From NCBI GenBank assembly GCA_050950205.1, contig JBMNHF010000004.1, positions 1 through 64,000 on the forward strand: 64,000 nucleotides of DNA, given 5' to 3'. Below, one piece after another: positions 36,039 through 43,172 of the stretch. Source of the DNA: WRAV01 sp050950205. GTDB lineage: Bacteria; Bacillota; Clostridia; Oscillospirales; Ruminococcaceae. The stretch's first letter is position 1. Every line of letters begins with the position of its first letter. The translations under genes and the position numbers were made by a program. The notes under the pieces were generated by a model. It did not search any database. It was given only the letters and a program-made list of their open reading frames with translations, and was not told the origin of the DNA.

Positions 36039-36397
36039 GATAATGCCTCCCTTCTATATTTATAGTATATGCCGCATTTGTCATATTGTCGATCAAATTT
36101 ATAGCTTATTTTATGACAGTGCTTAGGCATTTATTATTCTCTGATTATGCTTCTATACATTGATACTGAATTTAATGGGATTTTGTTTGAAACAACAAGT
36201 TCAATGTGTTCAATTTTTATAAGATATATCTTTGATGTTGTATTGTTATGGAAAGAGATAAAGAGGTGTTTTGTTTATGATTAAACGAGAGTCACATATG
36301 AGTCATATTCGTCCCTTCATAGGAAACGATCTCATTAAGATTTTAACCGGCATCCGGTGTCTTATTTTCGATGCCAGTTGCAGTCAGCGAAATTCAA
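36039..36397. other. Intergenic region between divergent operons
   Basis: The 359 bp hold no coding frame that I can support. It is AT-rich, consistent with promoters for the XRE operon on the minus strand and the toxin-antitoxin on the plus strand. Confidence 0.45.
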
Positions 36398-36437
36398 TTG
36401 ATATTCTAAAGAAATTCGTGTATAATATCTTTAGAAT
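36398..36437 (+). promoter_or_regulatory. Promoter and operator of the toxin-antitoxin operon
   Basis: TTGATA (36398-36403), a 17-base spacer and TATAAT (36421-36426). A perfect 10-base inverted repeat, ATTCTAAAGA (36403-36412) and TCTTTAGAAT (36428-36437), brackets the -10 element, an ideal binding site for the antitoxin or antitoxin-toxin complex. Confidence 0.8.
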
Positions 36438-36457
36438 TGTGTAAGGAGGTAAACGCT

Positions 36458-36745
36458 ATGCCAAATATAAAGTCCAGCACTGACCTGCGGAATAACTATA
36501 ATGAGATATCCACCTTCTGTCATGAAAGCCGTGAACCTGTTTTTATCACAAAAAACGGGCAGGGAGATTTGGCGGTTATGAGCATTGAAACCTATGAGGC
36601 ACTCAGCGGCAAGCTTGAACTGTATCACCTGCTTGACGAAGGACGATCGGCCGTCAAAGCGGGTAAAAAGCGTCCACTTCAAGATGTCATGAAGGATATT
36701 AAGCGAGGCATCGCCGATGGCGAAATATTGGGTAGATGTATCTGA
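36458..36745 (+). CDS. Antitoxin, Phd/YefM type
   Basis: The 95-residue protein starts MPNIKSSTDLRNNYNEISTF, CHESREPVFITKNGQGDLAV, MSIETYEALSGKLELYHLLD, the Phd/YefM antitoxin fold (N-terminal DNA-binding sheet, C-terminal toxin-binding helix). ATG 36458 has AAGGAGGTAAACGCT; the frame is open further up, but without a site. It overlaps the toxin gene by 29 bases, so the pair is translationally coupled. Confidence 0.9.
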   Translation: MPNIKSSTDLRNNYNEISTFCHESREPVFITKNGQGDLAVMSIETYEALSGKLELYHLLDEGRSAVKAGKKRPLQDVMKDIKRGIADGEILGRCI

Positions 36746-37031
36746 ACCAGCCGAAAACGACCTTAGGGACATTGTTCGGTATATTGCTTCTCAGCTGTCA
36801 GCTCCCATATCGGCAACTCGTATGATGGAGCTTTTTGAAGAGGCAATGCTAAGTCTGTCCGATATGCCGCAGCGCTGTCCGCTTGTTTCAGACGATCGTC
36901 TATCTCAAATGGGATACAGGAAACTAATTGTAAAAAATTACGTTGTGTTTTTTTCCATAGACGAGAAGAACAAGGTGGTTGACGTTGAAAGAATTCTGTA
37001 CGGCAGACGCGACTGGATCAGATTTTTATAA
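36717..37031 (+). CDS. Toxin, RelE/ParE family
   Basis: The 104-residue protein has the ParE/RelE fold: YWVDVSEPAENDLRDIVRYI, LFEEAMLSLSDMPQRCPLVS, GYRKLIVKNYVVFFSIDEKN and KVVDVERILYGRRDWIRFL. The conserved C-terminal VERILYGRRDW motif is the family hallmark. RelE toxins cleave ribosomal mRNA and ParE toxins poison gyrase; which applies cannot be decided by sequence alone. Complete with no disruption. Confidence 0.9.
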   Translation: MAKYWVDVSEPAENDLRDIVRYIASQLSAPISATRMMELFEEAMLSLSDMPQRCPLVSDDRLSQMGYRKLIVKNYVVFFSIDEKNKVVDVERILYGRRDWIRFL

Positions 37032-37040
37032 TCGATACAA

Positions 37041-37079
37041 GAACAGGGTGACACTATGCAAAGTAGTCACCCTGTTTTC
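37041..37079 (+). terminator. Terminator of the toxin-antitoxin operon
   Basis: AACAGGGTGAC (37042-37052) pairs with GTCACCCTGTT (37066-37076), followed by TTTTC. It starts ten bases after the toxin stop and also faces the convergent gene. Confidence 0.85.
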
Positions 37080-37102
37080 ATGTAAATGGATGCGCCGAGC
37101 AT

Positions 37103-37666
37103 TTAGGGATTTCGATACTGATCCAGCAGCTCTATATGCTTTTTGGACTTCTGATGGATGCGGCAAGCTTCTGTTGCCATATAGTTTATCAAGCTGTCCT
37201 TTGGCACTAAATACTTGGTATAATACCATACCCCCGTTATCTTTTCTGCCTTGATCCATTCAGATACTGTGGTTTGGCAGTATCCCGTTAGCTTTGTGAC
37301 ATCATTTACCGTGAGGGCATCCGGAAAAGTGTGCCACTTGTTCTTAAGCATTGCCATAAACTTCTCGGAGTTGATTGCCTTCGCCGTTTGGCGCTTCGGT
37401 TTATATTTTATTCCGCTTGAAAATATCCCCGGTGGTGTCAGCAGGGTCTCAGGAGATTCTTCCAAGCGGGTAAGGTATGCAATAACGTCGGTTATTTGGA
37501 TTTTAAACCTGCGGGTCTTTTTGCCGGTATCCTCGCAGGGGATATATCCGTTCTCCAAAAGCCATGTGGCTTTTCGTTTGCTTATGCGGCAAATTCTGTA
37601 AAGCTGGTCTTGACTTATCTTCTCCGGATATTCAGCCAGAAGGTAAGAGTAGTCGGTGGCCATCAT
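37103..37666 (-). CDS. DNA-binding protein with two HTH_17-like domains (excisionase type)
   Basis: The 187-residue protein reads MMATDYSYLLAEYPEKISQD, QLYRICRISKRKATWLLENG, YIPCEDTGKKTRRFKIQITD, DVIAYLTRLEESPE: a winged-helix of the excisionase/HTH_17 type, and a second one, DALTVNDVTKLTGYCQTTVS, EWIKAEKITGVWYYTKYLVP. Start ATG-ATG at 37666/37663 behind GGGAGGAACG. Genes like this lie beside integrases at the ends of integrative elements; here no integrase is seen, but a tRNA 3' fragment and repeats lie just to the right. Confidence 0.65.
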   Translation of the reverse strand: MMATDYSYLLAEYPEKISQDQLYRICRISKRKATWLLENGYIPCEDTGKKTRRFKIQITDVIAYLTRLEESPETLLTPPGIFSSGIKYKPKRQTAKAINSEKFMAMLKNKWHTFPDALTVNDVTKLTGYCQTTVSEWIKAEKITGVWYYTKYLVPKDSLINYMATEACRIHQKSKKHIELLDQYRNP

Positions 37667-38013
37667 CGTTCCTCCCATCACATTGATCCTTAGGACAGAG
37701 AATTATGCTCTGTCTGCTGCAGGATGTTCTGTTAAAAATCAATGTCAATGGTAGGATACGCTTGGTTTTGCTTTTTCAAATCGCCGGGAAACTAAAGTAT
37801 CTTAAGGTTATTTCGCCGGTTGTTTTTCTACGGTTTTTCTACACTTTTTCTACACTTTGCCCTGAAAACCGCTAAATCAGTGTGGTATGCCCCTGCGGGG
37901 AAATATCGGCGTTTGTGTCTGAAAAGCCTTTATTTATGCGGGTTTGCGGGATTTTATCTTCTCCTAAAGTTACTCTCGCAAACTCATAAGAACTTGCCTT
38001 CAAATAACTCGAA
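37667..38013. other. Gene-free strip next to the tRNA-Ser fragment
   Basis: Contains no gene I can support; it holds the three 11-bp spaced repeats described separately and an AT-rich tract. It has the position and composition of an integrase arm-binding region. Confidence 0.45.
37823..37853 (+). repeat. Three direct repeats of TTTTTCTAC at exact 11-bp spacing
   Basis: TTTTTCTAC occurs at 37823-37831, 37834-37842 and 37845-37853. The regular 11-bp step (one helical turn) places the copies on one DNA face. Arm-type binding sites of tyrosine recombinases and Xis sites have this arrangement, and they lie 170 bp from a tRNA 3' end. Confidence 0.7.
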
Positions 38014-38065
38014 ATCAGGTTGTCGAGCAATCGGCACGTGAGTTCGAATCTCACCGCCTCCGCCA
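38014..38065 (+). pseudogene. tRNA-Ser 3' fragment, probable attachment site
   Basis: The 52 bases include a variable arm (TTGTCGAGCAATCGGCA), the T arm GTGAG-TTCGAAT-CTCAC and acceptor strand CGCCTCC with discriminator G and CCA. G73 and the long variable arm identify tRNA-Ser. The 5' half (acceptor 5' strand and D arm, GGAGGCG expected) is missing, so it is the duplicated 3' end left by an integrating element or the edge of a decayed one. Confidence 0.75.
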
Positions 38066-38071
38066 AGGTTA

Positions 38072-38116
38072 TCAGGATAGAATGGATGCATCACATGATT
38101 CTATCCTGAATTTTTA
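38072..38116 (+). terminator. Terminator downstream of the tRNA-Ser fragment
   Basis: TCAGGATAGAAT (38072-38083) pairs with ATTCTATCCTGA (38098-38109), followed by ATTTTT. This is the original tRNA-Ser terminator, so sequence to the right is the ancestral chromosome. Confidence 0.75.
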
Positions 38117-38211
38117 TTATTATGATGTGGATAACGATAGCCCAGCCGGGATAGAACGTCTTTTGAGGCTCCTTATTTCGGCATGGTAGACAGATTGTGG
38201 AGCTTGATCGA

Positions 38212-38508
38212 ATGAGAAAAATTGACGAGATCATCGCAAAGGGAAGGATTAAAGCAAAGGTACTGTTTACAGGGGGACTTTATGACAAGCGGACCGGAAA
38301 ATTCATGAATTGGGGTTATGCTTATATCCGCGATCCAGATCGTATCCTGCCCAATTATCTTCCCGACAGAATATTTATCCCTCCTAGGGACCTCAGTCGT
38401 TTAAAGGCGCAGGGGCTTCGGCGTTTGGATGATGTCCTTCTGTCTGTTAAGAAGGATTCGAAGGGAAGGCTCTATGGAGTGGATATTGAACTGATCAAAA
38501 GAGATTAG
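38212..38508 (+). CDS. Small conserved-looking protein, unknown function
   Basis: The 98 codons from ATG 38212 read MRKIDEIIAKGRIKAKVLFT, GGLYDKRTGKFMNWGYAYIR, DPDRILPNYLPDRIFIPPRD, LSRLKAQGLRRLDDVLLSVK. The N-terminal basic helix and later beta-rich text suggest a nucleic-acid-binding or OB-like barrel, but I cannot name a family. Ribosome site GTGGAG lies nine bases upstream; GTG 38197 is an alternative. It is isolated from its neighbours. Confidence 0.5.
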   Translation: MRKIDEIIAKGRIKAKVLFTGGLYDKRTGKFMNWGYAYIRDPDRILPNYLPDRIFIPPRDLSRLKAQGLRRLDDVLLSVKKDSKGRLYGVDIELIKRD

Positions 38509-38557
38509 CCAACCTGCCTGTTTTTAGTCTAATGCCATGTACTGGATTGCAGGCCAT

Positions 38558-38613
38558 CCACTGGTTTTAATCGGACAAAGCGTTCCTTATTCCAGTGTTT
38601 TTAACCGGACAAA
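38558..38613 (+). repeat. Two imperfect repeats with CGGACAAA core
   Basis: CCACTGGTTTTAATCGGACA (38558) and CCAGTGTTTTTAACCGGACA (38592) share most positions at 34-bp spacing; a third CCGGACA lies at about 38768. They resemble the multiple ends of an IS relic or binding sites for a protein. No coding remains are seen between them. Confidence 0.4.
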
Positions 38614-38689
38614 TTGATGCAAGGGTGACAAAGTCCATGAGATTTTCAGGACGGCAGCGTCATAGAACTTTCATCGGGTGTTCAGCCAT

Positions 38690-38739
38690 AAAAATCATCT
38701 GCCTGGCAACCAATCATGGTTGCCAGGCAGATGATTTTT
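38690..38739. terminator. Strong bidirectional terminator, 22-bp stem
   Basis: Perfect arms at 38690-38711 and 38718-38739 around loop AATCAT, with A-run on one side and T-run on the other. It lies between the plus-strand small gene at 38212 and the minus-strand pair at 38797-39874. Confidence 0.9.
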
Positions 38740-38796
38740 TGCTTGGTTACAAAGGCACCGACTTCGACCGGACAGTGCCCTCCAATCAACGATGGG

Positions 38797-38976
38797 TCAA
38801 CTTCTTCGAACCAAAAGATGATCGCCGTTGTTTAGTTGTATCACATTGGCTTCAAAGGTTTCGGCCATTGTTTCCAGAAACTGCTGGCGAGCCTCGTCAT
38901 TGGGCATGTGGAGTGCCAGGGGATTTCCTGTAATCACCCGCTCCGGGCAATCGGTCACATACATTACTATTTCCAT
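38797..38976 (-). CDS. Capping-complex subunit for YIEGIA
   Basis: The 59-residue protein MEIVMYVTDCPERVITGNPL-ALHMPNDEARQQFLETMAET has the short, acidic/hydrophobic pattern of the small partner that NCBI calls capping complex subunit for YIEGIA. ATG 38976 is behind AAGAGGTAACGGC and follows the YIEGIA gene by four bases. The partner relation rests on family naming and this linkage. Confidence 0.6.
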   Translation of the reverse strand: MEIVMYVTDCPERVITGNPLALHMPNDEARQQFLETMAETFEANVIQLNNGDHLLVRRS

Positions 38977-38980
38977 GCCG

Positions 38981-39874
38981 TTACCTCTTGTGGGACAGCT
39001 TGCGAACACTCTCTAAAATTGGTGTGTTGCGCACTGCAGTTAGTATTTTTTCTTTATCCCTTATGATGGGAATAAATGCAATCACAATTCTGCCATCGGA
39101 TAAGCTGCGCCTTGTAAACAACAGCTCTTTGGCGCCAAAGGAGCGAACCGCATCGTATAAAATAGCTGTTCGCTGTCCGTTGTTTTCCAGGGTAAGCCGG
39201 TGCTTTTCCGTTTTTGGAGTTGCCACCAGCGCCACCCCCTCATCCCGAAAAAACGCTTGTCGTTTGGGCAGGCCCAACATGGCGGTAATCCAGATATCGT
39301 CCACATACAAATCCGTGCCTCTCACCTCAATCTGCCCGAAATGAATGGTGCAGATGTCGCCGATGCACTTGCCTTTGGTAAAACGCACCATAACCCAAAT
39401 CAGGACAGAGCCCACCACCAAAGCATTGGCCAGGTTGAGCCAAATGTCCTCGCTCAGAAACAGGTAAAGTGACAAAACGGTGCCCAGCGCTGTCAACAGG
39501 GAAAGGTAATTTCTGGCTTCAAAGGTTTTGGAAATGCCGTCAATATAGGCGCTTCCCCGGGGTGCAAATCCGGCCGAATCAATTTGCTCCAGACTTTCCT
39601 GAATCTGTTTGCGGATATCCCGAAAATGCTGAACGGCCAACATTAAAAAGGTAACCGCCGCAAAATCGTTGGTCAACAGGGAAGGGATCGCAACGGCGCC
39701 AAGGCTTGCCGCAAAAAATCCGGTGACCAGGTTGATAAAATATCCGTTGGGATAGCTGGGCACCTGCCGCAAATCGACACGCAAGGTAATCATACGGGCA
39801 ATGGTTCCCATTAAAATACCCAGCAAGATTCGTATCAAGGTAATCTGAGAAATTACATCGGGGGCCGAATCCAT
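38981..39874 (-). CDS. YIEGIA-domain membrane protein
   Basis: The 297-residue protein has about four to five membrane segments in the first 150 residues (ILLGILMGTIARMITLRVDL, VTGFFAASLGAVAIPSLLTN) and the YIEGIA-type motif in GSAYIDGISKTFEARNYLSL. The C-terminal 140 residues are soluble (DDIWITAMLGLPKRQAFFRD, FIPIIRDKEKILTAVRNTPI). Start ATG with AGGAGGAAAAGCC. The family is conserved in spore-forming Bacillota, where no clear activity is assigned to it. Its product likely works with the small protein at 38797. Confidence 0.85.
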   Translation of the reverse strand: MDSAPDVISQITLIRILLGILMGTIARMITLRVDLRQVPSYPNGYFINLVTGFFAASLGAVAIPSLLTNDFAAVTFLMLAVQHFRDIRKQIQESLEQIDSAGFAPRGSAYIDGISKTFEARNYLSLLTALGTVLSLYLFLSEDIWLNLANALVVGSVLIWVMVRFTKGKCIGDICTIHFGQIEVRGTDLYVDDIWITAMLGLPKRQAFFRDEGVALVATPKTEKHRLTLENNGQRTAILYDAVRSFGAKELLFTRRSLSDGRIVIAFIPIIRDKEKILTAVRNTPILESVRKLSHKR

Positions 39875-40038
39875 GGCTTTTCCTCCTGATTGGAAACAAT
39901 CGTCATTATGGTATAAGATTTCCTGGTTGGCACCCCTTTATTCCGCCATCAGCGGACGCAACGGCGCATCCATTTCATAAATTGCAATTTTTCGGAAAAG
40001 CTATCAGGGCAACCAAATCAACACAGGATGGTGATTGT

Positions 40039-40218
40039 ATGGAAAAGCAAAAGCAAAAAAAGAACAACAAAGACAGTTTAGCGCATCTGGATATAGACGT
40101 TGTCAGCGCAGCGTCTTCTATGGATTGCACCGGCTTAATTCCCGCCGCTCCCAAAAATGAATTTGAGGAAGAGGCGTATAAATCACTGTACCATTTTGAA
40201 GCAAATATCAACCAATAA
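40039..40218 (+). CDS. Small hydrophilic protein, unknown function
   Basis: The 59-residue protein MEKQKQKKNNKDSLAHLDID-VVSAASSMDCTGLIPAAPKN has a lysine/asparagine-rich N-terminus and CTGLIPAAP then EFEEEAYKSLYHFEANINQ. The CTGLIPA segment and length resemble small clostridial proteins of unknown function. ATG 40039 has GGATGGTGATTGT. Possibly linked to the next gene. Confidence 0.5.
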   Translation: MEKQKQKKNNKDSLAHLDIDVVSAASSMDCTGLIPAAPKNEFEEEAYKSLYHFEANINQ

Positions 40219-40240
40219 TCAGGAAAGGCAGGCTGATCTT

Positions 40241-40444
40241 GTGGCAGACCAGAAGAAAAAAACAGGGCCGACCCTGCATGGAAACCAAGCAAAGATCGAC
40301 GCATCCAATAAAAATCCACTTTTTTGCCATAGCTACGAAGCGAAAACAGCGCCGCAAACCTTTGACTTTGAATCCCTTCCCGGCAGCAAAGCGGATCTGA
40401 AAAACGCCCGAAATGAGTTCAAGTCCGAAAAGACCAACCCATAA
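40241..40444 (+). CDS. Small hydrophilic protein, unknown function
   Basis: The 67-residue product from GTG 40241 begins VADQKKKTGPTLHGNQAKID, followed by ASNKNPLFCHSYEAKTAPQT and FDFESLPGSKADLKNARNEF. It is lysine/serine/asparagine-rich with no hydrophobic core. The ribosome site is weak (AGGAAAGGCAGG). It may form an operon with 40039-40218; function unknown. Confidence 0.4.
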   Translation: MADQKKKTGPTLHGNQAKIDASNKNPLFCHSYEAKTAPQTFDFESLPGSKADLKNARNEFKSEKTNP

Positions 40445-40470
40445 GCACCGGGCCATGGATCTGCAGTCTG

Positions 40471-41742
40471 TCAGGACTGCTGAAAGTTGCGGGTGAAGAG
40501 ATCGCTGTTTTGCAGAAGCTCCTTGGGCGTGTGGATGCCCAAACGCTTGAGCAACTCGATGACATGGGGGTTGTCCATTGGGGTGGGATAGGTGGCCCCA
40601 TCCCCATACTCATCAACCAGCTCGGCGGCTTTCTCCTTTGGAATAATTGCTTTGGGCCCGCCAACGCACCCTCCCACGCAGCCCATGCCCTCAAAGAAAT
40701 TGGCGCTTATGTTGCCTTCCAAAATATCGTTGAGCATTGCCTTGCAGGCCTTGACACCATCCGCCTGCTTTGTTTTCAGGGGCATGGCGTGATGGGGGCT
40801 GATCCGGTGAACCGTTGCCTCTACCGCTTCGCTGACCCCTCCAGTTCTGGCGTATATCCTCCCGGCTCGGGAGGATATTTCTTTTTCGCTTTCTTCCATC
40901 TGGGCAGGGTCCAGCTCCAGCGCATTGAAAATCTCCAGTGCCTCCTGAAACGTCAGTACATAGTCTACGGCGTCCCGAATATCCGCTTCTCTGGCCTCTG
41001 CCTTTTTGGCCAGACAGGGACCGATAAACACGGTGATGGCGTCTGGGTGCAGGTGCTTGATGGTGCGCCCGCAGGCCACCATGGGGGAAACCGCCGGCGG
41101 CACATGGGGGATCAGCTGATGATACACCCGGCGAATCATGGCAATCCACATGGGGCAGCAGCAGCTGGTCAACTGATAATCGCCGTCCTCCAAAATATTT
41201 TCTATAAATTCATAAGATTCCTTTAAGGTGAGGATATCGGCAAAGACAGCAACCTCCAGCATCCCGTCAAAGCCCAGCCGCTTCAGGCAGGTGCGCAACT
41301 TGCCGGGGGTCACCTCCTCCTGAAACTGTCCCAAAAAGGCCGGAGCTATCATGGCATAAACCAGCTGCCCCTGTTTTTTCTGGGCCAGCATTTCCAGCAC
41401 GGCAATGGCATCCCGGGAGGCAATCAGGTTGTTTTCCTTGCAGTGTTCTATGCAAGCAGCGCAGCCCACACAGTTTTCGTTAATCTCCGGGCCTTCGGGG
41501 GTCATGTGGATGGCGTCAAACTCACAGCTCTCCACACAGGAGGAGCACTGGGGATCCGTGCAGTGGCAACTGCCCAGCCGCCAAATAATCGGATGCTTTT
41601 GGGGATGGAGCAAACAATCCAGATGCTTTACATCATAGGGTTTGCCCTTCCATTCCTTTACCGTTTGGGAAGGTGATTTTTCTTTGGCATTTTGCAACAA
41701 ACGGCGATACAGCTCTTCCAAGGTGATGTTCATATCCTGCAT
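40471..41742 (-). CDS. [FeFe]-hydrogenase H-cluster domain protein, unusual motif
   Basis: The 423-residue protein has two 4Fe-4S ferredoxin-type sites (CTDPQCSSCVESCEFDA and CVGCAACIEHCKENN, about residues 65-110) and the large hydrogenase domain. H-cluster motifs are L1 TSCCCPMW (an extra Cys relative to TSCCPMW), L2 IGPCLAKKAEARE and L3 MGCVGGCVGGPKAI. These resemble the monomeric clostridial hydrogenases with a GMGCVGGC signature, so hydrogen turnover or sensing is plausible, but the altered L1 makes activity uncertain. It lies 124 bp downstream of the molybdenum hydroxylase operon on the same strand and may be the electron outlet. Confidence 0.8.
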   Translation of the reverse strand: MQDMNITLEELYRRLLQNAKEKSPSQTVKEWKGKPYDVKHLDCLLHPQKHPIIWRLGSCHCTDPQCSSCVESCEFDAIHMTPEGPEINENCVGCAACIEHCKENNLIASRDAIAVLEMLAQKKQGQLVYAMIAPAFLGQFQEEVTPGKLRTCLKRLGFDGMLEVAVFADILTLKESYEFIENILEDGDYQLTSCCCPMWIAMIRRVYHQLIPHVPPAVSPMVACGRTIKHLHPDAITVFIGPCLAKKAEAREADIRDAVDYVLTFQEALEIFNALELDPAQMEESEKEISSRAGRIYARTGGVSEAVEATVHRISPHHAMPLKTKQADGVKACKAMLNDILEGNISANFFEGMGCVGGCVGGPKAIIPKEKAAELVDEYGDGATYPTPMDNPHVIELLKRLGIHTPKELLQNSDLFTRNFQQS

Positions 41743-41866
41743 ATTTCTCTGCCTTTCCTGTTAACCACAATATAAGATGATTTATTTTACCATAAATTTC
41801 AACCCATTGAAACTGCAAAAAGGCAACGGGCAATGGGTTTGCTGTTTTTCATTTTCTAAAACCCTG

Positions 41867-42346
41867 CTATTCTTTTTCTTTTTGATACATCCTCCTGACT
41901 GCCTTGCGAATCTCCTGATAACTGGTGCAGCGGCAGAGATTGGACTGGAGCCACTCTTCCACAATGTACTCCTCCGGCAAAACGGGGTACTGCATTTGAA
42001 GACCATGGCAGACCATCAAAAACCCGGAGGTGCAGTACCCGCACTGGAAGGCATTGTCCTCCACAAAGGCCTGCTGGATGGGCGCATTTCCCCCCAGACC
42101 CTCCACCGTCAACAGCCGATGTCCCTGCGCCTCCACCGCCAGCACCAGACAGGATTTCACCGGCCACCCATCCATGAGGATGGTGCAGGTGCCGCAATCC
42201 CCGTTTTTGCAGCCGGGTTTTGCCCCGGTGAGACCCAGTTGTTCCCGCAGCACATCCAGGAGCAAGTCAGACGGGCGCACCGCCAACTGATGGAGTTCCT
42301 GGTTGATCTCAAGGGTGATGACGGTTTTTCCCTCATAGCGGACCAT
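41867..42346 (-). CDS. Molybdenum hydroxylase, 2Fe-2S subunit
   Basis: The 159-residue subunit carries two 2Fe-2S clusters: the plant-ferredoxin type in GCKNGDCGTCTILMDG (Cys spacing CxxxxCxxC then C later) and the helical type in CGYCTSGFLMVC with CRCTSYQEI. Length and layout match the xanthine dehydrogenase XdhC/CoxS family. ATG 42346 is behind GGAGGAGG and overlaps the FAD-subunit gene by 14 bases. Confidence 0.93.
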   Translation of the reverse strand: MVRYEGKTVITLEINQELHQLAVRPSDLLLDVLREQLGLTGAKPGCKNGDCGTCTILMDGWPVKSCLVLAVEAQGHRLLTVEGLGGNAPIQQAFVEDNAFQCGYCTSGFLMVCHGLQMQYPVLPEEYIVEEWLQSNLCRCTSYQEIRKAVRRMYQKEKE

Positions 42347-43172
42347 GGGCAACCTCCTCCAGCAGAGTTTGCATAATATTTCGAAAAACAAACTTGCGAT
42401 ATTCTGCCGAACCCTCCACATCTCCAAAGGCTGGTTGGGGCAACAGTTGCACCGCTTTGTCCGCCCGGTCTGCACAAGAAAGGGTGCGGTCGTTGAAAAC
42501 CGCTTCCATTTCCACACTGCGAAAAGGATCCAGACACAGACCGGAACAGGCCACCCGCAGGGAATGGTTCTGCCAAAGTGCTGCAATGCTCACCAGGGGA
42601 TAGTCGATTTTCTCGTTGGCGGTCTGTTTGATGTGGTAATGGGGTGCCTGCAACGCTTCTTTTGGCACATGAATCTGCACGATAAACTCCCCGGGGCTGT
42701 GCTGCATTCGCCCATCAAAAACACTGGCAAAAGGCAGAGTGCGCAATCCCTGCTTTCCAAACAAGGTGATGGTGGCATCCGAAACCAGCAGGGGCAGACA
42801 GGTTTCCCGGTATCGAATGGTGCCGCAGAGATTCCCCCCCAAGGTAATCCGGCACTGGTTGGTGTGGTCGGCAATTCTGCCGCAAGCCAACCCAAGGAGG
42901 GGAAACAGCTTGGACTGCTTTATTTCATTCAAGGTACAGATAGAGCCTAAGCAAAGGCCGGTAGAGTCCAGTGCCAATGCCTTGCATTCTGGAATTTGCT
43001 TAAGGTCAATCACCGCTCCCGGCTGGATGCTTCCAGCTCTGGACATGGTGATAATTTCGCTGCCCCCCGCATAGTAGACAGGGTTTTTGCCCTGAGATTC
43101 CAGTTGCACAAAGGCCTGAAAAGCTTCTTCCAAGGTGTTGGGGCGACAATAGATCAGGTCAAAGGGAATCAT
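42333..43172 (-). CDS. Molybdenum hydroxylase, FAD subunit
   Basis: The 279-residue flavoprotein has the family pattern FDLIYCRPNTLEEAFQAFVQ, VYYAGGSEIITMSRAGSIQP, GLCLGSICTLNEIKQS, CRITLGGNLCGTIRYRETCL. It accepts electrons from the 2Fe-2S subunit. It overlaps the large subunit by four bases and the small subunit by 14, confirming a single operon in the order large-FAD-FeS. Confidence 0.92.
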   Translation of the reverse strand: MIPFDLIYCRPNTLEEAFQAFVQLESQGKNPVYYAGGSEIITMSRAGSIQPGAVIDLKQIPECKALALDSTGLCLGSICTLNEIKQSKLFPLLGLACGRIADHTNQCRITLGGNLCGTIRYRETCLPLLVSDATITLFGKQGLRTLPFASVFDGRMQHSPGEFIVQIHVPKEALQAPHYHIKQTANEKIDYPLVSIAALWQNHSLRVACSGLCLDPFRSVEMEAVFNDRTLSCADRADKAVQLLPQPAFGDVEGSAEYRKFVFRNIMQTLLEEVAHGPL

